Made by a program: the position numbers and the translations under genes
Notes under the pieces: model-generated
The model's input: the letters and a program-made list of their open reading frames with translations, nothing else
Database searches by the model: none
Told to the model about the DNA's origin: nothing
NCBI GenBank assembly: GCA_017512495.1
Contig: JAFWGF010000002.1
Coordinates: 1 to 33,328 of the forward strand
DNA length: 33,328 nt
Source of the DNA: Bacilli bacterium
GTDB taxonomy: Bacteria; Bacillota_I; Bacilli_A; RF39; UBA660
Reading direction: 5' to 3'
Shown: positions 1-7,171 of the stretch, piece by piece
Numbering within the stretch: the first letter of the stretch is position 1
Layout of the letters: the number at the start of each line of letters is the position of its first letter

Positions 1-404
1 CTGCTACAGTTGTTATTGGAGATCGTAAAGGTAAAGTTGGATTAGGTATTGGAAAAGCAAATGAAGTACCTGATGCAATCAAAAAAGCATTACAAGATGC
101 TAATAAGAATTTAATCACAATCCCTCTAACAGATGGAAGAACAGTTGCTCATGAAGCTATTGGTCATGCTGGAGCTGCTAGGGTTATTATTAAACCAGCT
201 TCTGCAGGTACTGGAGTTATCGCTGGAGGATCTGTTCGTGCAATCTTAGAATTAGCAGGAATTCGTGATGTTGTCTCTAAATCACTAGGAGCAAGAACTA
301 AATTAAATATGGCAAGAGCTGCTATGAATGCATTGAAGTCAATTAAGACTCCAGAACAAGTAGCAGAACTTCGCGGAAAAACAGTAGAGGAGATATTAGG
401 ATAA
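1..404 (+). CDS. rpsE: 30S ribosomal protein S5 (5' truncated by window edge)
   Basis: This is the C-terminal part of ribosomal protein S5, which sits near the decoding centre of the small subunit. The reading frame is open from base 3 to the TAA at 402-404. It shows the S5 signatures [17 protein letters not shown], the [12 protein letters not shown] segment and the usual C-terminal [11 protein letters not shown] ending. The stop overlaps the ATG of rplO by one base (TAATG), so translation of the two is probably coupled. In most Bacilli rpmD (L30) lies between rpsE and rplO, but here there is no room for it. The N-terminal third is outside the window. Confidence 0.97.
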   Translation, partial: ATVVIGDRKGKVGLGIGKANEVPDAIKKALQDANKNLITIPLTDGRTVAHEAIGHAGAARVIIKPASAGTGVIAGGSVRAILELAGIRDVVSKSLGARTKLNMARAAMNALKSIKTPEQVAELRGKTVEEILG

Positions 405-847
405 TGAAATTACATGAATTAGAAAAAAATATCGGTGCTACACATGCAAGAAAAAGAGTTGGCCGTGGTCCAGGTAGTGGTCTTGGTAAAACAAGTGGAA
501 AAGGTCAAAAAGGACAAAAAGCACGTAGTGGTGTAAGTATTAGCCCAGTATTTGAAGGTGGACAATTACCATTATATAGAAGACTTCCTAAAAGAGGTTT
601 CTCAAATGCTAAATTTAAAACAAGATATGCTCAAATTAATGTTGAAGCATTCAATGTATTTGAAAATGGTACAGTAGTTACACCAGCATTATTAAAAGAT
701 ACTGGATTAGTAAAAAATCAATTAGATGGAATTAAAGTACTAGGTACTGGAAAATTAGAGAAGAAATTAACTATTCAAGCTCATAAGTTTTCTGCTAGTG
801 CATTAGAAAAAATAAAAGAGGCTGGAAGTAAAGCTGAGGTGATCTAA
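404..847 (+). CDS. rplO: 50S ribosomal protein L15
   Basis: L15, a late-assembling large-subunit protein, has the usual length of about 147 aa. The glycine- and lysine-rich N terminus ([20 protein letters not shown], about residues 19-38) and the [17 protein letters not shown] block (about residues 50-66) are diagnostic. The start ATG is fused to the rpsE stop, and the SD-like AGGAG lies inside the end of rpsE. secY follows after a single base. It is one link in the spc operon chain, with no separate promoter seen. Confidence 0.98.
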   Translation: MKLHELEKNIGATHARKRVGRGPGSGLGKTSGKGQKGQKARSGVSISPVFEGGQLPLYRRLPKRGFSNAKFKTRYAQINVEAFNVFENGTVVTPALLKDTGLVKNQLDGIKVLGTGKLEKKLTIQAHKFSASALEKIKEAGSKAEVI

Positions 848-848
848 G

Positions 849-2120
849 ATGTTTAAACCAATGAGAGAATTATTTACTCCGGGTAATAAAGATCTACGTA
901 TAAGAGTTTATTTCACTTTAGCATGCTTAGCAGTATTTATCTTAGGAATTTCAATTAGAGTTCCTGGAACAGAAGACTTAACTAATGATTTAGGTTTTCT
1001 AGACTTAATTAATACTATTGGTGGAGGAGCTTTACAAAACTTCTCAATCTTTGCACTAGGTGTAATGCCTTACATTACAGCTTCAATTATTACTCAGTTA
1101 TTACAGATGGATATTTTTCCATACTTTACTGAGTTAAGAAAGCAAGGTCATACTGGTAGACAAAAGATTAATCAAATTACTAGATATATGGGTATTGCCT
1201 TTGCGTTTATTGAAGGATATGCCTTTGCCTTTGCATTTATGGGTAAAACTGGAGATCCACTTAGATATATGTATATAGCAACTGTATTAACTGCAGGTAC
1301 TGCATTATTACTATGGATGGGTGATCAAATTACTCAAAAAGGTATTGGTAATGGAGTAAGTTTAATAATTATGGCTGGTATTATTGCTAGACTTCCTCAA
1401 ATGTTTATTGATGCTTTTACAAGCTTAATAGTATTTGAAGGAACAACTCAAGTAATAGCTTTAGGTATAATTAAGTTTATCTTACTTGTAATAGTTTATT
1501 TTGCAATTGTAATTGGTATGATATTTGTTCAAGAATCTGAACGTAGAATTCCAATTCAATATGCAAATAAATCAACAAGAGCATATGGAAATGCCCAAAG
1601 CTTTATGCCAATAAGAATTAATACAGCAGGAGTTATTCCTGTAATCTTTGCATCAAGTTTAATGGCTATTCCAAGTGTTATTGCAAGAGTAATAAATAAA
1701 GATGGATTTACACTTGTTGTTCAAAAGTACTTATCATATACAACACCAATAGGATTTATTATATATGTAGCACTTATATTCTTCTTTGCATACTTCTATA
1801 CATTTATTCAATTAAAACCAGAAGAATTTGCAAAGAATTTACAAGACAATGGGGGTTATATTCCAGGAATAAGACCAGGGGAAGAGACTAAACAATATGT
1901 TAATAAAATATTATCTAGATTAACTGTTCTTGGAGCAACATTTTTATCAATAATATCTGGACTTCCAATTTTATTCTCACAATTAACTAGTTTACCAACA
2001 TCTGTTACAATCGGAGGTACAGGATTATTAATCGTAGTTGGTGTAGCACTTGAAACTTATAAACAATTAGAAGGTAGTATACTAACTAGAAGTTATAAGA
2101 GAGGATATAGTAGAAGATAA
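849..2120 (+). CDS. secY: Preprotein translocase subunit SecY
   Basis: SecY is the channel-forming subunit of the Sec translocon. At 423 aa it has the usual length, with about ten hydrophobic segments spread over the protein. Family signatures visible are GVMPYITASIITQLLQ (about residues 72-87), the FVQESERRIPIQYA stretch before TM6, and NPEEFAKNLQ-like LKPEEFAKNLQDNGGYIPGI in the C-terminal half. The ATG is one base after the rplO stop, and adk starts two bases after its own stop, so rplO-secY-adk form one translationally coupled unit. Nothing unusual was seen. Confidence 0.98.
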   Translation: MFKPMRELFTPGNKDLRIRVYFTLACLAVFILGISIRVPGTEDLTNDLGFLDLINTIGGGALQNFSIFALGVMPYITASIITQLLQMDIFPYFTELRKQGHTGRQKINQITRYMGIAFAFIEGYAFAFAFMGKTGDPLRYMYIATVLTAGTALLLWMGDQITQKGIGNGVSLIIMAGIIARLPQMFIDAFTSLIVFEGTTQVIALGIIKFILLVIVYFAIVIGMIFVQESERRIPIQYANKSTRAYGNAQSFMPIRINTAGVIPVIFASSLMAIPSVIARVINKDGFTLVVQKYLSYTTPIGFIIYVALIFFFAYFYTFIQLKPEEFAKNLQDNGGYIPGIRPGEETKQYVNKILSRLTVLGATFLSIISGLPILFSQLTSLPTSVTIGGTGLLIVVGVALETYKQLEGSILTRSYKRGYSRR

Positions 2121-2122
2121 TT

Positions 2123-2776
2123 ATGAAAAATATAATGTTTATAGCACAACCTGCTGCGGGAAAAGGAACTCAAGCAGAATTAGTGGTAGAAAAATATGGA
2201 ATTCCTCACATATCTACTGGAGATATCTTAAGAGATATTTCTAAAGAAGATAGTGAAATAGGTAAATATGTTTATGAAACATTAGCTAATGGGGAATTAG
2301 TAAAAGATGAAATAACTTATCAATTAATCGAAGATAGATTAGGAAAAGATGATTGTAAGAATGGGTTTATTATTGATGGTTTTCCACGTAATATAGCTCA
2401 AGCACATGAATATGATAAGATTCTTAAAAACTTAGGTTATGAGGTTGGTAATGTTATATTCATAAATGTAGATAAGAAAACATTAGAGAAAAGAATCACA
2501 GGAAGAAGAATTTGTGAGGACTGCAAAACTATTTTTAACATCAATGATCCAAAAAGTTCTCCAAAAGTAGAATCTGTATGTGACAATTGTGGTGGAAAAT
2601 TATATCAAAGAAGTGATGACAATTTAGAAGCATTTGAAACTAGATATAATATGTATGTTGAAAAAACTGAACCAATAATTGACTATTATAGAAAACAGAA
2701 TGTATTAACTGAAATAGATGGAGACGATACTGTAGAAAATATTTTTGCACGTATCGAAGAAATTATTTCAGATTAG
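2123..2776 (+). CDS. adk: Adenylate kinase (zinc-LID type, altered P-loop)
   Basis: Adenylate kinase (ATP + AMP = 2 ADP), 217 aa, in its classic place after secY. Visible signatures are the P-loop region AQPAAGKGTQA (residues 8-18), HISTGDILR (29-37), the DGFPRN core (85-90) and a LID with four cysteines (C131, C134, C153, C156), implying a structural zinc as in Gram-positive enzymes. The P-loop is odd: the usual GxPGAGKGT has Ala at both early glycine positions (A8 and A11), while G13-K14-G15-T16 is kept. I believe similar IAxPAAGKGT loops occur in related low-GC lineages, so an active enzyme is likely. map (methionine aminopeptidase), often next, is absent. Confidence 0.97.
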   Translation: MKNIMFIAQPAAGKGTQAELVVEKYGIPHISTGDILRDISKEDSEIGKYVYETLANGELVKDEITYQLIEDRLGKDDCKNGFIIDGFPRNIAQAHEYDKILKNLGYEVGNVIFINVDKKTLEKRITGRRICEDCKTIFNINDPKSSPKVESVCDNCGGKLYQRSDDNLEAFETRYNMYVEKTEPIIDYYRKQNVLTEIDGDDTVENIFARIEEIISD

Positions 2777-2790
2777 TAGTACTTCAGCCT

Positions 2791-2813
2791 AAAGAAGGTA
2801 TTTTACCTTCTTT
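2791..2813 (+). other. Perfect 10-bp hairpin between adk and infA
   Basis: A perfect inverted repeat: AAAGAAGGTA (2791-2800), a TTT loop, then TACCTTCTTT (2804-2813). No U-run follows it (the next bases are AGAGGGTAC), so it is a poor intrinsic terminator. It may be an RNA-stability or processing stem within the operon, or an attenuator that lowers infA expression. The function is inferred. Confidence 0.6.
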
Positions 2814-2851
2814 AGAGGGTACAAAAAAATCTTACACAGGAGAGTGAAGAG

Positions 2852-3067
2852 ATGGCTAAGGAAGATACAATCGAGATAGAAGGCAAAGTTCTTGAAATTA
2901 TTCCAGGAGGAAAGTTTAAAGTTCAATTGGAGAATGGACACATTGTGGAAGCTCACGTTTCTGGTAAAATCCGAATGAACTACATTCGAATCTTAGCAGG
3001 AGATACCGTAATGATAGAACTATCGCCTTATGACTTAACACGTGGGCGAATTACTTATAGAAAATAG
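2852..3067 (+). CDS. infA: Translation initiation factor IF-1
   Basis: IF-1 is a 71-aa OB-fold protein that occupies the ribosomal A site during initiation. The sequence is typical: [20 protein letters not shown] at the front, [19 protein letters not shown] in the middle and the [20 protein letters not shown] ending. An AGGAGAG ribosome-binding site lies at 2838-2844. The gene is preceded by the adk hairpin and followed by a structured 79-base spacer before rpmJ. Confidence 0.98.
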   Translation: MAKEDTIEIEGKVLEIIPGGKFKVQLENGHIVEAHVSGKIRMNYIRILAGDTVMIELSPYDLTRGRITYRK

Positions 3068-3117
3068 GCCTGTGAGGCGTATAACCTATACGATAAGCCC
3101 ATAGGTATATTGTGGGC
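3068..3117 (+). promoter_or_regulatory. Structured spacer between infA and rpmJ (candidate cis-regulatory RNA)
   Basis: Three hairpins follow one another directly after the infA stop: GCCT-GTG-AGGC (3068-3078), CGTATA-ACC-TATACG (3078-3092) and GCCCAT/GTGGGC (3097-3102 with 3112-3117, one G-U pair). ACCTAT (3084-3089) can also pair with ATAGGT (3101-3106), which would break the second and third stems, so two mutually exclusive folds are possible. The rpmJ SD lies about 15 bases downstream. No known leader family was recognised. The pairing is visible; the function is inference. Confidence 0.4.
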
Positions 3118-3146
3118 AAAGATCGTGAATAATAGGAGGGAAAATT

Positions 3147-3260
3147 ATGAAAGTTAAAGCATCAGTAAAACCAATTTGTGAAAAATGCAAAGTGGTAAAA
3201 CGTAAAGGTAAAATTAGAATTATTTGTGAGAATCCAAAACACAAACAAGTTCAAGGTTAA
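3147..3260 (+). CDS. rpmJ: 50S ribosomal protein L36
   Basis: A 37-codon gene. The protein begins [20 protein letters not shown] and ends with C27 and H32 (CENPKH), so it is the zinc-ribbon C+ form of L36 with ligands C11, C14, C27 and H32. TAGGAGGG lies 6 bases upstream of the ATG. Its place between infA and rpsM is canonical. This small gene is easily missed because of its length. Confidence 0.97.
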   Translation: MKVKASVKPICEKCKVVKRKGKIRIICENPKHKQVQG

Positions 3261-3276
3261 TTAGGAGGTGTATTAG

Positions 3277-3645
3277 ATGGCACGTATCAAAGGTGTAGAC
3301 ATTCCAAATGATAAGCATATCTGTATTTCATTAACTTACATTTATGGTATTGGAAGAAGTCTAGGAAAACAAATTTGTGAAGCAGTTGGAATTGATCCAA
3401 CTACTAAGACAAAAGACTTATCACAAGATGATTTAGTTAAACTTCGTGATGAGATTAATAAGCATCTAACTGAAGGAGATTTACGTCGTGAAGTTAGCAT
3501 GAATATTAAGACTAAGATGGAAATTAATTCTTATGAAGGAAGTCGTCATAAAAAAGGATTACCTGTAAGAGGACAAAGAACTAATCGTAATGCTCGTACT
3601 CGTAAGGGTAAAGGAAAGATTGTAGCAAATAAGAAAAAAGTTTAG
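3277..3645 (+). CDS. rpsM: 30S ribosomal protein S13
   Basis: S13, of the small-subunit head, contacts P-site tRNA and L5. At 122 aa it has the usual length. Signatures are the N-terminal [10 protein letters not shown], the helix-two-turn-helix [13 protein letters not shown], and the C-terminal basic [19 protein letters not shown] that reaches the tRNA. It has a strong SD, AGGAGG (3263-3268). It is followed by rpsK after 29 bases, with a further AAGGAGG. Confidence 0.98.
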   Translation: MARIKGVDIPNDKHICISLTYIYGIGRSLGKQICEAVGIDPTTKTKDLSQDDLVKLRDEINKHLTEGDLRREVSMNIKTKMEINSYEGSRHKKGLPVRGQRTNRNARTRKGKGKIVANKKKV

Positions 3646-3674
3646 TTAAATAATTAAAAAAGGAGGTAAGACTT

Positions 3675-4058
3675 ATGGCTTATAAAACAAGAAAGAGAAA
3701 AGTTAAAAAGAATGTACCAGAAGGTATTGCTCATATTCATTCAACTTTCAATAATACAATTACAACAGTAACTGATACTGATGGAAATGTAATAAGCTGG
3801 GCATCATCTGGTGCAATTGGTTTCAAAGGAAGTAAAAAATCAACTCCATTCGCTGCTGGAATGGCTGCAGAAGCTGCAGGAAAAGCTGCATACGACATGG
3901 GAATGCGTAAAGTTGAGGTTCGCGTAAAAGGTTTAGGACCAGGACGTGAAACTGCAATTCGTTCATTACAAACTGCAGGTTTAGAGGTAACATCAATTAC
4001 TGATGTTACACCAATCCCACATAATGGATGTCGTCCACCAAAACGTCCAAGAGGATAA
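3675..4058 (+). CDS. rpsK: 30S ribosomal protein S11
   Basis: S11, of the platform near the E site, is 127 aa long as usual. Diagnostic segments are [19 protein letters not shown], the [15 protein letters not shown] helix and the C-terminal [18 protein letters not shown]. It is preceded by AAAGGAGGT. The gene lies between rpsM and rpoA in the alpha-operon order; rpsD (S4) is not in this cluster, as in other Bacillota. Confidence 0.98.
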   Translation: MAYKTRKRKVKKNVPEGIAHIHSTFNNTITTVTDTDGNVISWASSGAIGFKGSKKSTPFAAGMAAEAAGKAAYDMGMRKVEVRVKGLGPGRETAIRSLQTAGLEVTSITDVTPIPHNGCRPPKRPRG

Positions 4059-4064
4059 TCGGTG

Positions 4065-4080
4065 TTGCCAGGAGTGGCAA
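4065..4080 (+). other. Small hairpin between rpsK and rpoA
   Basis: A perfect 6-bp stem, TTGCCA-GGAG-TGGCAA, lies just after the rpsK stop. No U-run follows. The loop carries GGAG, an SD-like sequence that would be hidden in the folded form. It may protect or process the mRNA between the two genes; this is inference. Confidence 0.35.
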
Positions 4081-4124
4081 ATTATAAATATAAGTTTGTG
4101 AAAAAATAAAGGGAGGTTAGTTTC

Positions 4125-5075
4125 ATGTTACAATTTGAAAAACCAATATATAAAATAACAGACACTATAGAAAATAATTTCTATGGTAGATTTGAATTAG
4201 AACCATTAGAAAGAGGATTCGGTACTACAATCGGTAATGCTTTAAGAAGAGTTATGTTATCATCTCTTCCTGGTGCAGCTATCAGTAGTATTAAAATAGA
4301 TGGAGTACTTCATGAATTCCAAACAATTGATGGAGTTTATGAAGATGTTACTACTATCATATTAAACTTAAAAGGAGTAGTAATTAAGAATCATTCAACT
4401 GAAGAAAAAGTGATTACACTTAATACTACAAAAGAAGGGGAAATAACAGCTGGAGATATAGAACATGATGCAGATATTGAAATAATCAATAAAGATAAAG
4501 TAATTTGTACTTTAGCAAAAGGGGCTTCATTAAATATGTCTATGACAGTTACTAATGGTCGTGGATATGTAAGAAGTGAAGACAATAAGAGAATTCATGA
4601 TATCAAGAAGGTTGGAGAAATAGCTATTGACTCATTATATTCTCCTATTGAAAGAGTTTCATATGAAGTAGGAAGCGCTCGTGTAGGACAAGATGAGAGT
4701 TATGATAAGTTAATTTTAGATGTTTGGACAAATGGATCAATTAAACCTGAAGAAGCAATTGCTTTAGCTTCACGTATCTTAATTGAACATTTAGAAATTG
4801 TTACAGACTTATCTGCTATTGCTGATGTAAGTGGTATGATGATTGAAAAGACTGAAGATCCAAAAGTAAAAGCTCTTGAAACTTCAATCGAAGATTTAGA
4901 TTTCTCTGTAAGAGCATATAACTGCTTAAAGAGAGCTGGAATTCATACATTACAAGATCTTGTTAATAAGAGTGAATCTGATATGATGAAAATACGTAAT
5001 TTAGGTAAAAAATCTCTAAAAGAAGTATTAGATAAGATTAGAGAAATGGGCTTAGTTTTACGTGATGATGACTAA
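4125..5075 (+). CDS. rpoA: RNA polymerase alpha subunit
   Basis: The alpha subunit nucleates RNA polymerase assembly and contacts UP elements and activators. At 316 aa it carries both domains. The N-terminal dimerisation domain has FELEPLERGFGTTIGNALRR (about residues 24-43). The C-terminal domain starts near residue 246 and carries the helix-hairpin-helix RAGIHTLQDLVNKSESDMM and NLGKKSLKEV motifs. The SD is GGGAGG at 4111-4116. It is followed by rplQ after 17 bases, the canonical pair. Confidence 0.98.
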   Translation: MLQFEKPIYKITDTIENNFYGRFELEPLERGFGTTIGNALRRVMLSSLPGAAISSIKIDGVLHEFQTIDGVYEDVTTIILNLKGVVIKNHSTEEKVITLNTTKEGEITAGDIEHDADIEIINKDKVICTLAKGASLNMSMTVTNGRGYVRSEDNKRIHDIKKVGEIAIDSLYSPIERVSYEVGSARVGQDESYDKLILDVWTNGSIKPEEAIALASRILIEHLEIVTDLSAIADVSGMMIEKTEDPKVKALETSIEDLDFSVRAYNCLKRAGIHTLQDLVNKSESDMMKIRNLGKKSLKEVLDKIREMGLVLRDDD

Positions 5076-5092
5076 GATAAGGAGGAATAACT

Positions 5093-5515
5093 ATGGCATA
5101 TAGAAAATTAGGTAGAGATAATAAACATAGAAGAAGTATGCTTGCTACTTTAACTAAACAAGTAGTTATTAATGAAAGCATTACTACTACTGATACTAGA
5201 GCTAAAGAAGTTCGTAAGTTTGTTGATAAAATGATTACTTATGGTAAAAAAGGTGATTTAGTTTCTCGCCGTAAAGCTTTAGCATTCTTACATAATGATA
5301 AAGTAACAGTAGATAAAATCTTCAATGAGTTAGCTCCAAGATATGAAAATAGAAATGGTGGTTATACACAAATTCTAAAATTAGATGAAAGACGTGGAGA
5401 TAATTCATTAATGGTTATTTTAAGATTAGTTAGTGAAGAAAAACCAAAACAAGAAACTAAAAAAGAAGATAAAAAGGAAAAGAAAACAAGAAGAACTAAA
5501 AAAGAAGATAAATAA
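5093..5515 (+). CDS. rplQ: 50S ribosomal protein L17 with charged C-terminal tail
   Basis: L17 lines the exit-tunnel side of the large subunit. The core ([20 protein letters not shown], then the [16 protein letters not shown] region) is normal and ends near residue 114 ([11 protein letters not shown]). A tail of about 26 residues follows, made almost wholly of K, E, D, T and R, which makes the protein 140 aa against about 120 in many species. Such tails are common in low-GC L17 and are probably disordered. The gene is the last of the operon, closed by the terminator at 5520-5542. Confidence 0.97.
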   Translation: MAYRKLGRDNKHRRSMLATLTKQVVINESITTTDTRAKEVRKFVDKMITYGKKGDLVSRRKALAFLHNDKVTVDKIFNELAPRYENRNGGYTQILKLDERRGDNSLMVILRLVSEEKPKQETKKEDKKEKKTRRTKKEDK

Positions 5516-5519
5516 GAAG

Positions 5520-5542
5520 CAAGTTGAAAAACTTGTTTTTTT
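5520..5542 (+). terminator. Intrinsic terminator of the ribosomal operon
   Basis: The stem CAAGTT (5520-5525), a GAAA tetraloop and AACTTG (5530-5535) are followed by seven T (5536-5542). The U-run is followed four bases later by the -10 box of the next gene. Confidence 0.85.
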
Positions 5543-5552
5543 ATGTTATAAT
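5524..5552 (+). promoter_or_regulatory. Extended -10 promoter for the M3-like peptidase gene
   Basis: TGTTATAAT (5544-5552) is an extended -10 element. A TTGAAA lies 17 bp upstream at 5524-5529, inside the terminator hairpin, and could serve as the -35. Terminator and promoter thus overlap physically. Confidence 0.7.
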
Positions 5553-5576
5553 ATGCAATCACAAAGAGGGATTGGT

Positions 5577-7079
5577 ATGAATATAACAAACGAATTCGTA
5601 ACAGTAGAATTTAATACGGAAAAAGAAGAGAAAATTGCCAGAAGATGTATAAAACTATTAGAATCACAAAAAGAATTATATAAAGGATTGCTAAATGGCA
5701 AAAATTTAATAAGTTGTGAGGCAATATATAACAAGTTTGATGATTTTGATAAAGCTGCTAAAGAACTTAGTGATATTAGATTCAAGTACTATGTGGATTC
5801 ATATATCGAAGAAGAAAATTCGGCGAAAGAAGGAATTATGATTCCTGAATATGACCCTGAAAGTTTATATGATATTATAGTATTTGTTATCCAAAATGAT
5901 TTTGAAACAACATTAGCAGCTGATTTATATCTTGATTTAGCAAGTAATTATTATTATTTAACAAAAGATTTTTCTTACCTAAAAAACTTTATTTATCATG
6001 ATAAATATAGCGAAGAAGATATCAATGATATGGTTTTAACATTAGTCAGAGAATATTATTCTGTATTGTTGAGAGAAAAAATAAGTCTTGATATGCATAA
6101 ATTTTCAGATTTTTTAGAAGATTATAATACATCTATAGGATTAATTAGTATAATAAATCAGATAGATGATGAAACAATGGATAAATCTGAATTAGTAGAA
6201 GAATATCTTGCAAAAGAGAATAATGAAAAATTAATTTCTAGTATAACTGATGAAGAATTTGATACATTAGTTAAAGGGGCACTTTCTTATATTGATTCAA
6301 GTAATAGCTTATTAGAAGAGTACATCAAATGTAAAGAAGAGGACAGAATATGTGAAGATTCACATAGTTATTTCTATTGGAATCCTGATGATAGTAATGA
6401 TTATAAAATAGGGTTATATAAAGAAGGTAATATACGAGATGTTATTGTTTTTGTTCATGAATTTGCACATTTACATTACGCAATGATTGATATAAAAAAG
6501 AAAGAAAATATTGGTATTTTTAAAGAATATCCATCAATATATTATGAATTAAAAACAGCAGAGTATTTATGCTCAAAAGGATATTCTGAAGAAGAAGTAG
6601 AAAGTGCTGGAATGATCAGATTAATTAATAATTATGAAATTGGTGAATATTTACCTTCAGAATTAGTTTGTATTTATGAAAACAAAAATAAAGATAAAAA
6701 TGATTATGATTTAAGTTGGCTTAAATTTTTACCGGATAATGATGAATTTCTTGAAAATAGATTAAAAGAAATATATTTCAAACTGTCTGAAGATGAAATA
6801 GAAGCAATGATAGAGGATATTAAAGAACAATCAAAGTTAAGAATGTTATTGCCTTTTGAAGATACTTGGAAAACTGTACCATACATAATTGGTACTTTCT
6901 TTGCTCAAGATGCAATCCTTTATTACACTAATGAAGAAGTTTTAGAAATACTGGATGAAATTCAATTAAATGAACATGATTTATATGATGTTTTAAAAAT
7001 GCATGATTTCGAACCAGAATCAATTGGAATGACAAAAGAAGAAAAAGATAAAACTAATCAAAAAGTATACAAAATATAG
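5577..7079 (+). CDS. M3-like zinc metallopeptidase (oligoendopeptidase-type), 500 aa
   Basis: A predicted cytoplasmic metallopeptidase. H294-E295-F296-A297-H298 forms an HExxH zinc site, and E324, 26 residues after H298 within YPSIYYELKTAE, fits the third ligand of M3-family peptidases (HExxH, about 25 residues, then E). The rest is acidic, helical and hard to place; no signal peptide or membrane segment is seen. The start at 5577 was chosen because the ATG follows a GAGGG site and lies about 18 bases after the expected transcription start. Upstream in-frame codons would fall within rplQ or the promoter. It is monocistronic between two terminators. It is shorter than typical PepF (about 600 aa), so a divergent subfamily is likely; substrates cannot be told. 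Confidence 0.75.
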   Translation: MNITNEFVTVEFNTEKEEKIARRCIKLLESQKELYKGLLNGKNLISCEAIYNKFDDFDKAAKELSDIRFKYYVDSYIEEENSAKEGIMIPEYDPESLYDIIVFVIQNDFETTLAADLYLDLASNYYYLTKDFSYLKNFIYHDKYSEEDINDMVLTLVREYYSVLLREKISLDMHKFSDFLEDYNTSIGLISIINQIDDETMDKSELVEEYLAKENNEKLISSITDEEFDTLVKGALSYIDSSNSLLEEYIKCKEEDRICEDSHSYFYWNPDDSNDYKIGLYKEGNIRDVIVFVHEFAHLHYAMIDIKKKENIGIFKEYPSIYYELKTAEYLCSKGYSEEEVESAGMIRLINNYEIGEYLPSELVCIYENKNKDKNDYDLSWLKFLPDNDEFLENRLKEIYFKLSEDEIEAMIEDIKEQSKLRMLLPFEDTWKTVPYIIGTFFAQDAILYYTNEEVLEILDEIQLNEHDLYDVLKMHDFEPESIGMTKEEKDKTNQKVYKI

Positions 7080-7088
7080 TAAAAAAAG

Positions 7089-7114
7089 CAAGTATGTCAA
7101 ATGCTTGTTTTTTT
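7089..7114 (+). terminator. Intrinsic terminator after the metallopeptidase gene
   Basis: The stem CAAGTAT (7089-7095) pairs with ATGCTTG (7101-7107) with one G-U pair and a 5-base loop, followed by seven T. Confidence 0.85.
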
Positions 7115-7125
7115 ATTTAATTTAA

Positions 7126-7155
7126 TTGTATATATTAGTAATACTAATTTATAAT
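7126..7155 (+). promoter_or_regulatory. Putative promoter of the repeat-protein gene
   Basis: TTGTAT (7126-7131), an 18-bp spacer and TATAAT (7150-7155). A second overlapping TATAAT lies at 7156-7161. The 5' leader would be only about 10 bases, close to the GGTGG ribosome-binding site at 7163-7167. Confidence 0.45.
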
Positions 7156-7171
7156 TATAATAGGTGGTAGT

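Noticed and set aside
4391..4585. Antisense open frame within rpoA (64 codons)
   Set aside because: A shadow of the rpoA coding strand with no ribosome-binding site or recognisable protein.
5433..5576. Longer N terminus for the metallopeptidase starting inside rplQ
   Set aside because: It would cross the rplQ terminator and the extended -10 promoter; the ATG at 5577 has a ribosome-binding site.
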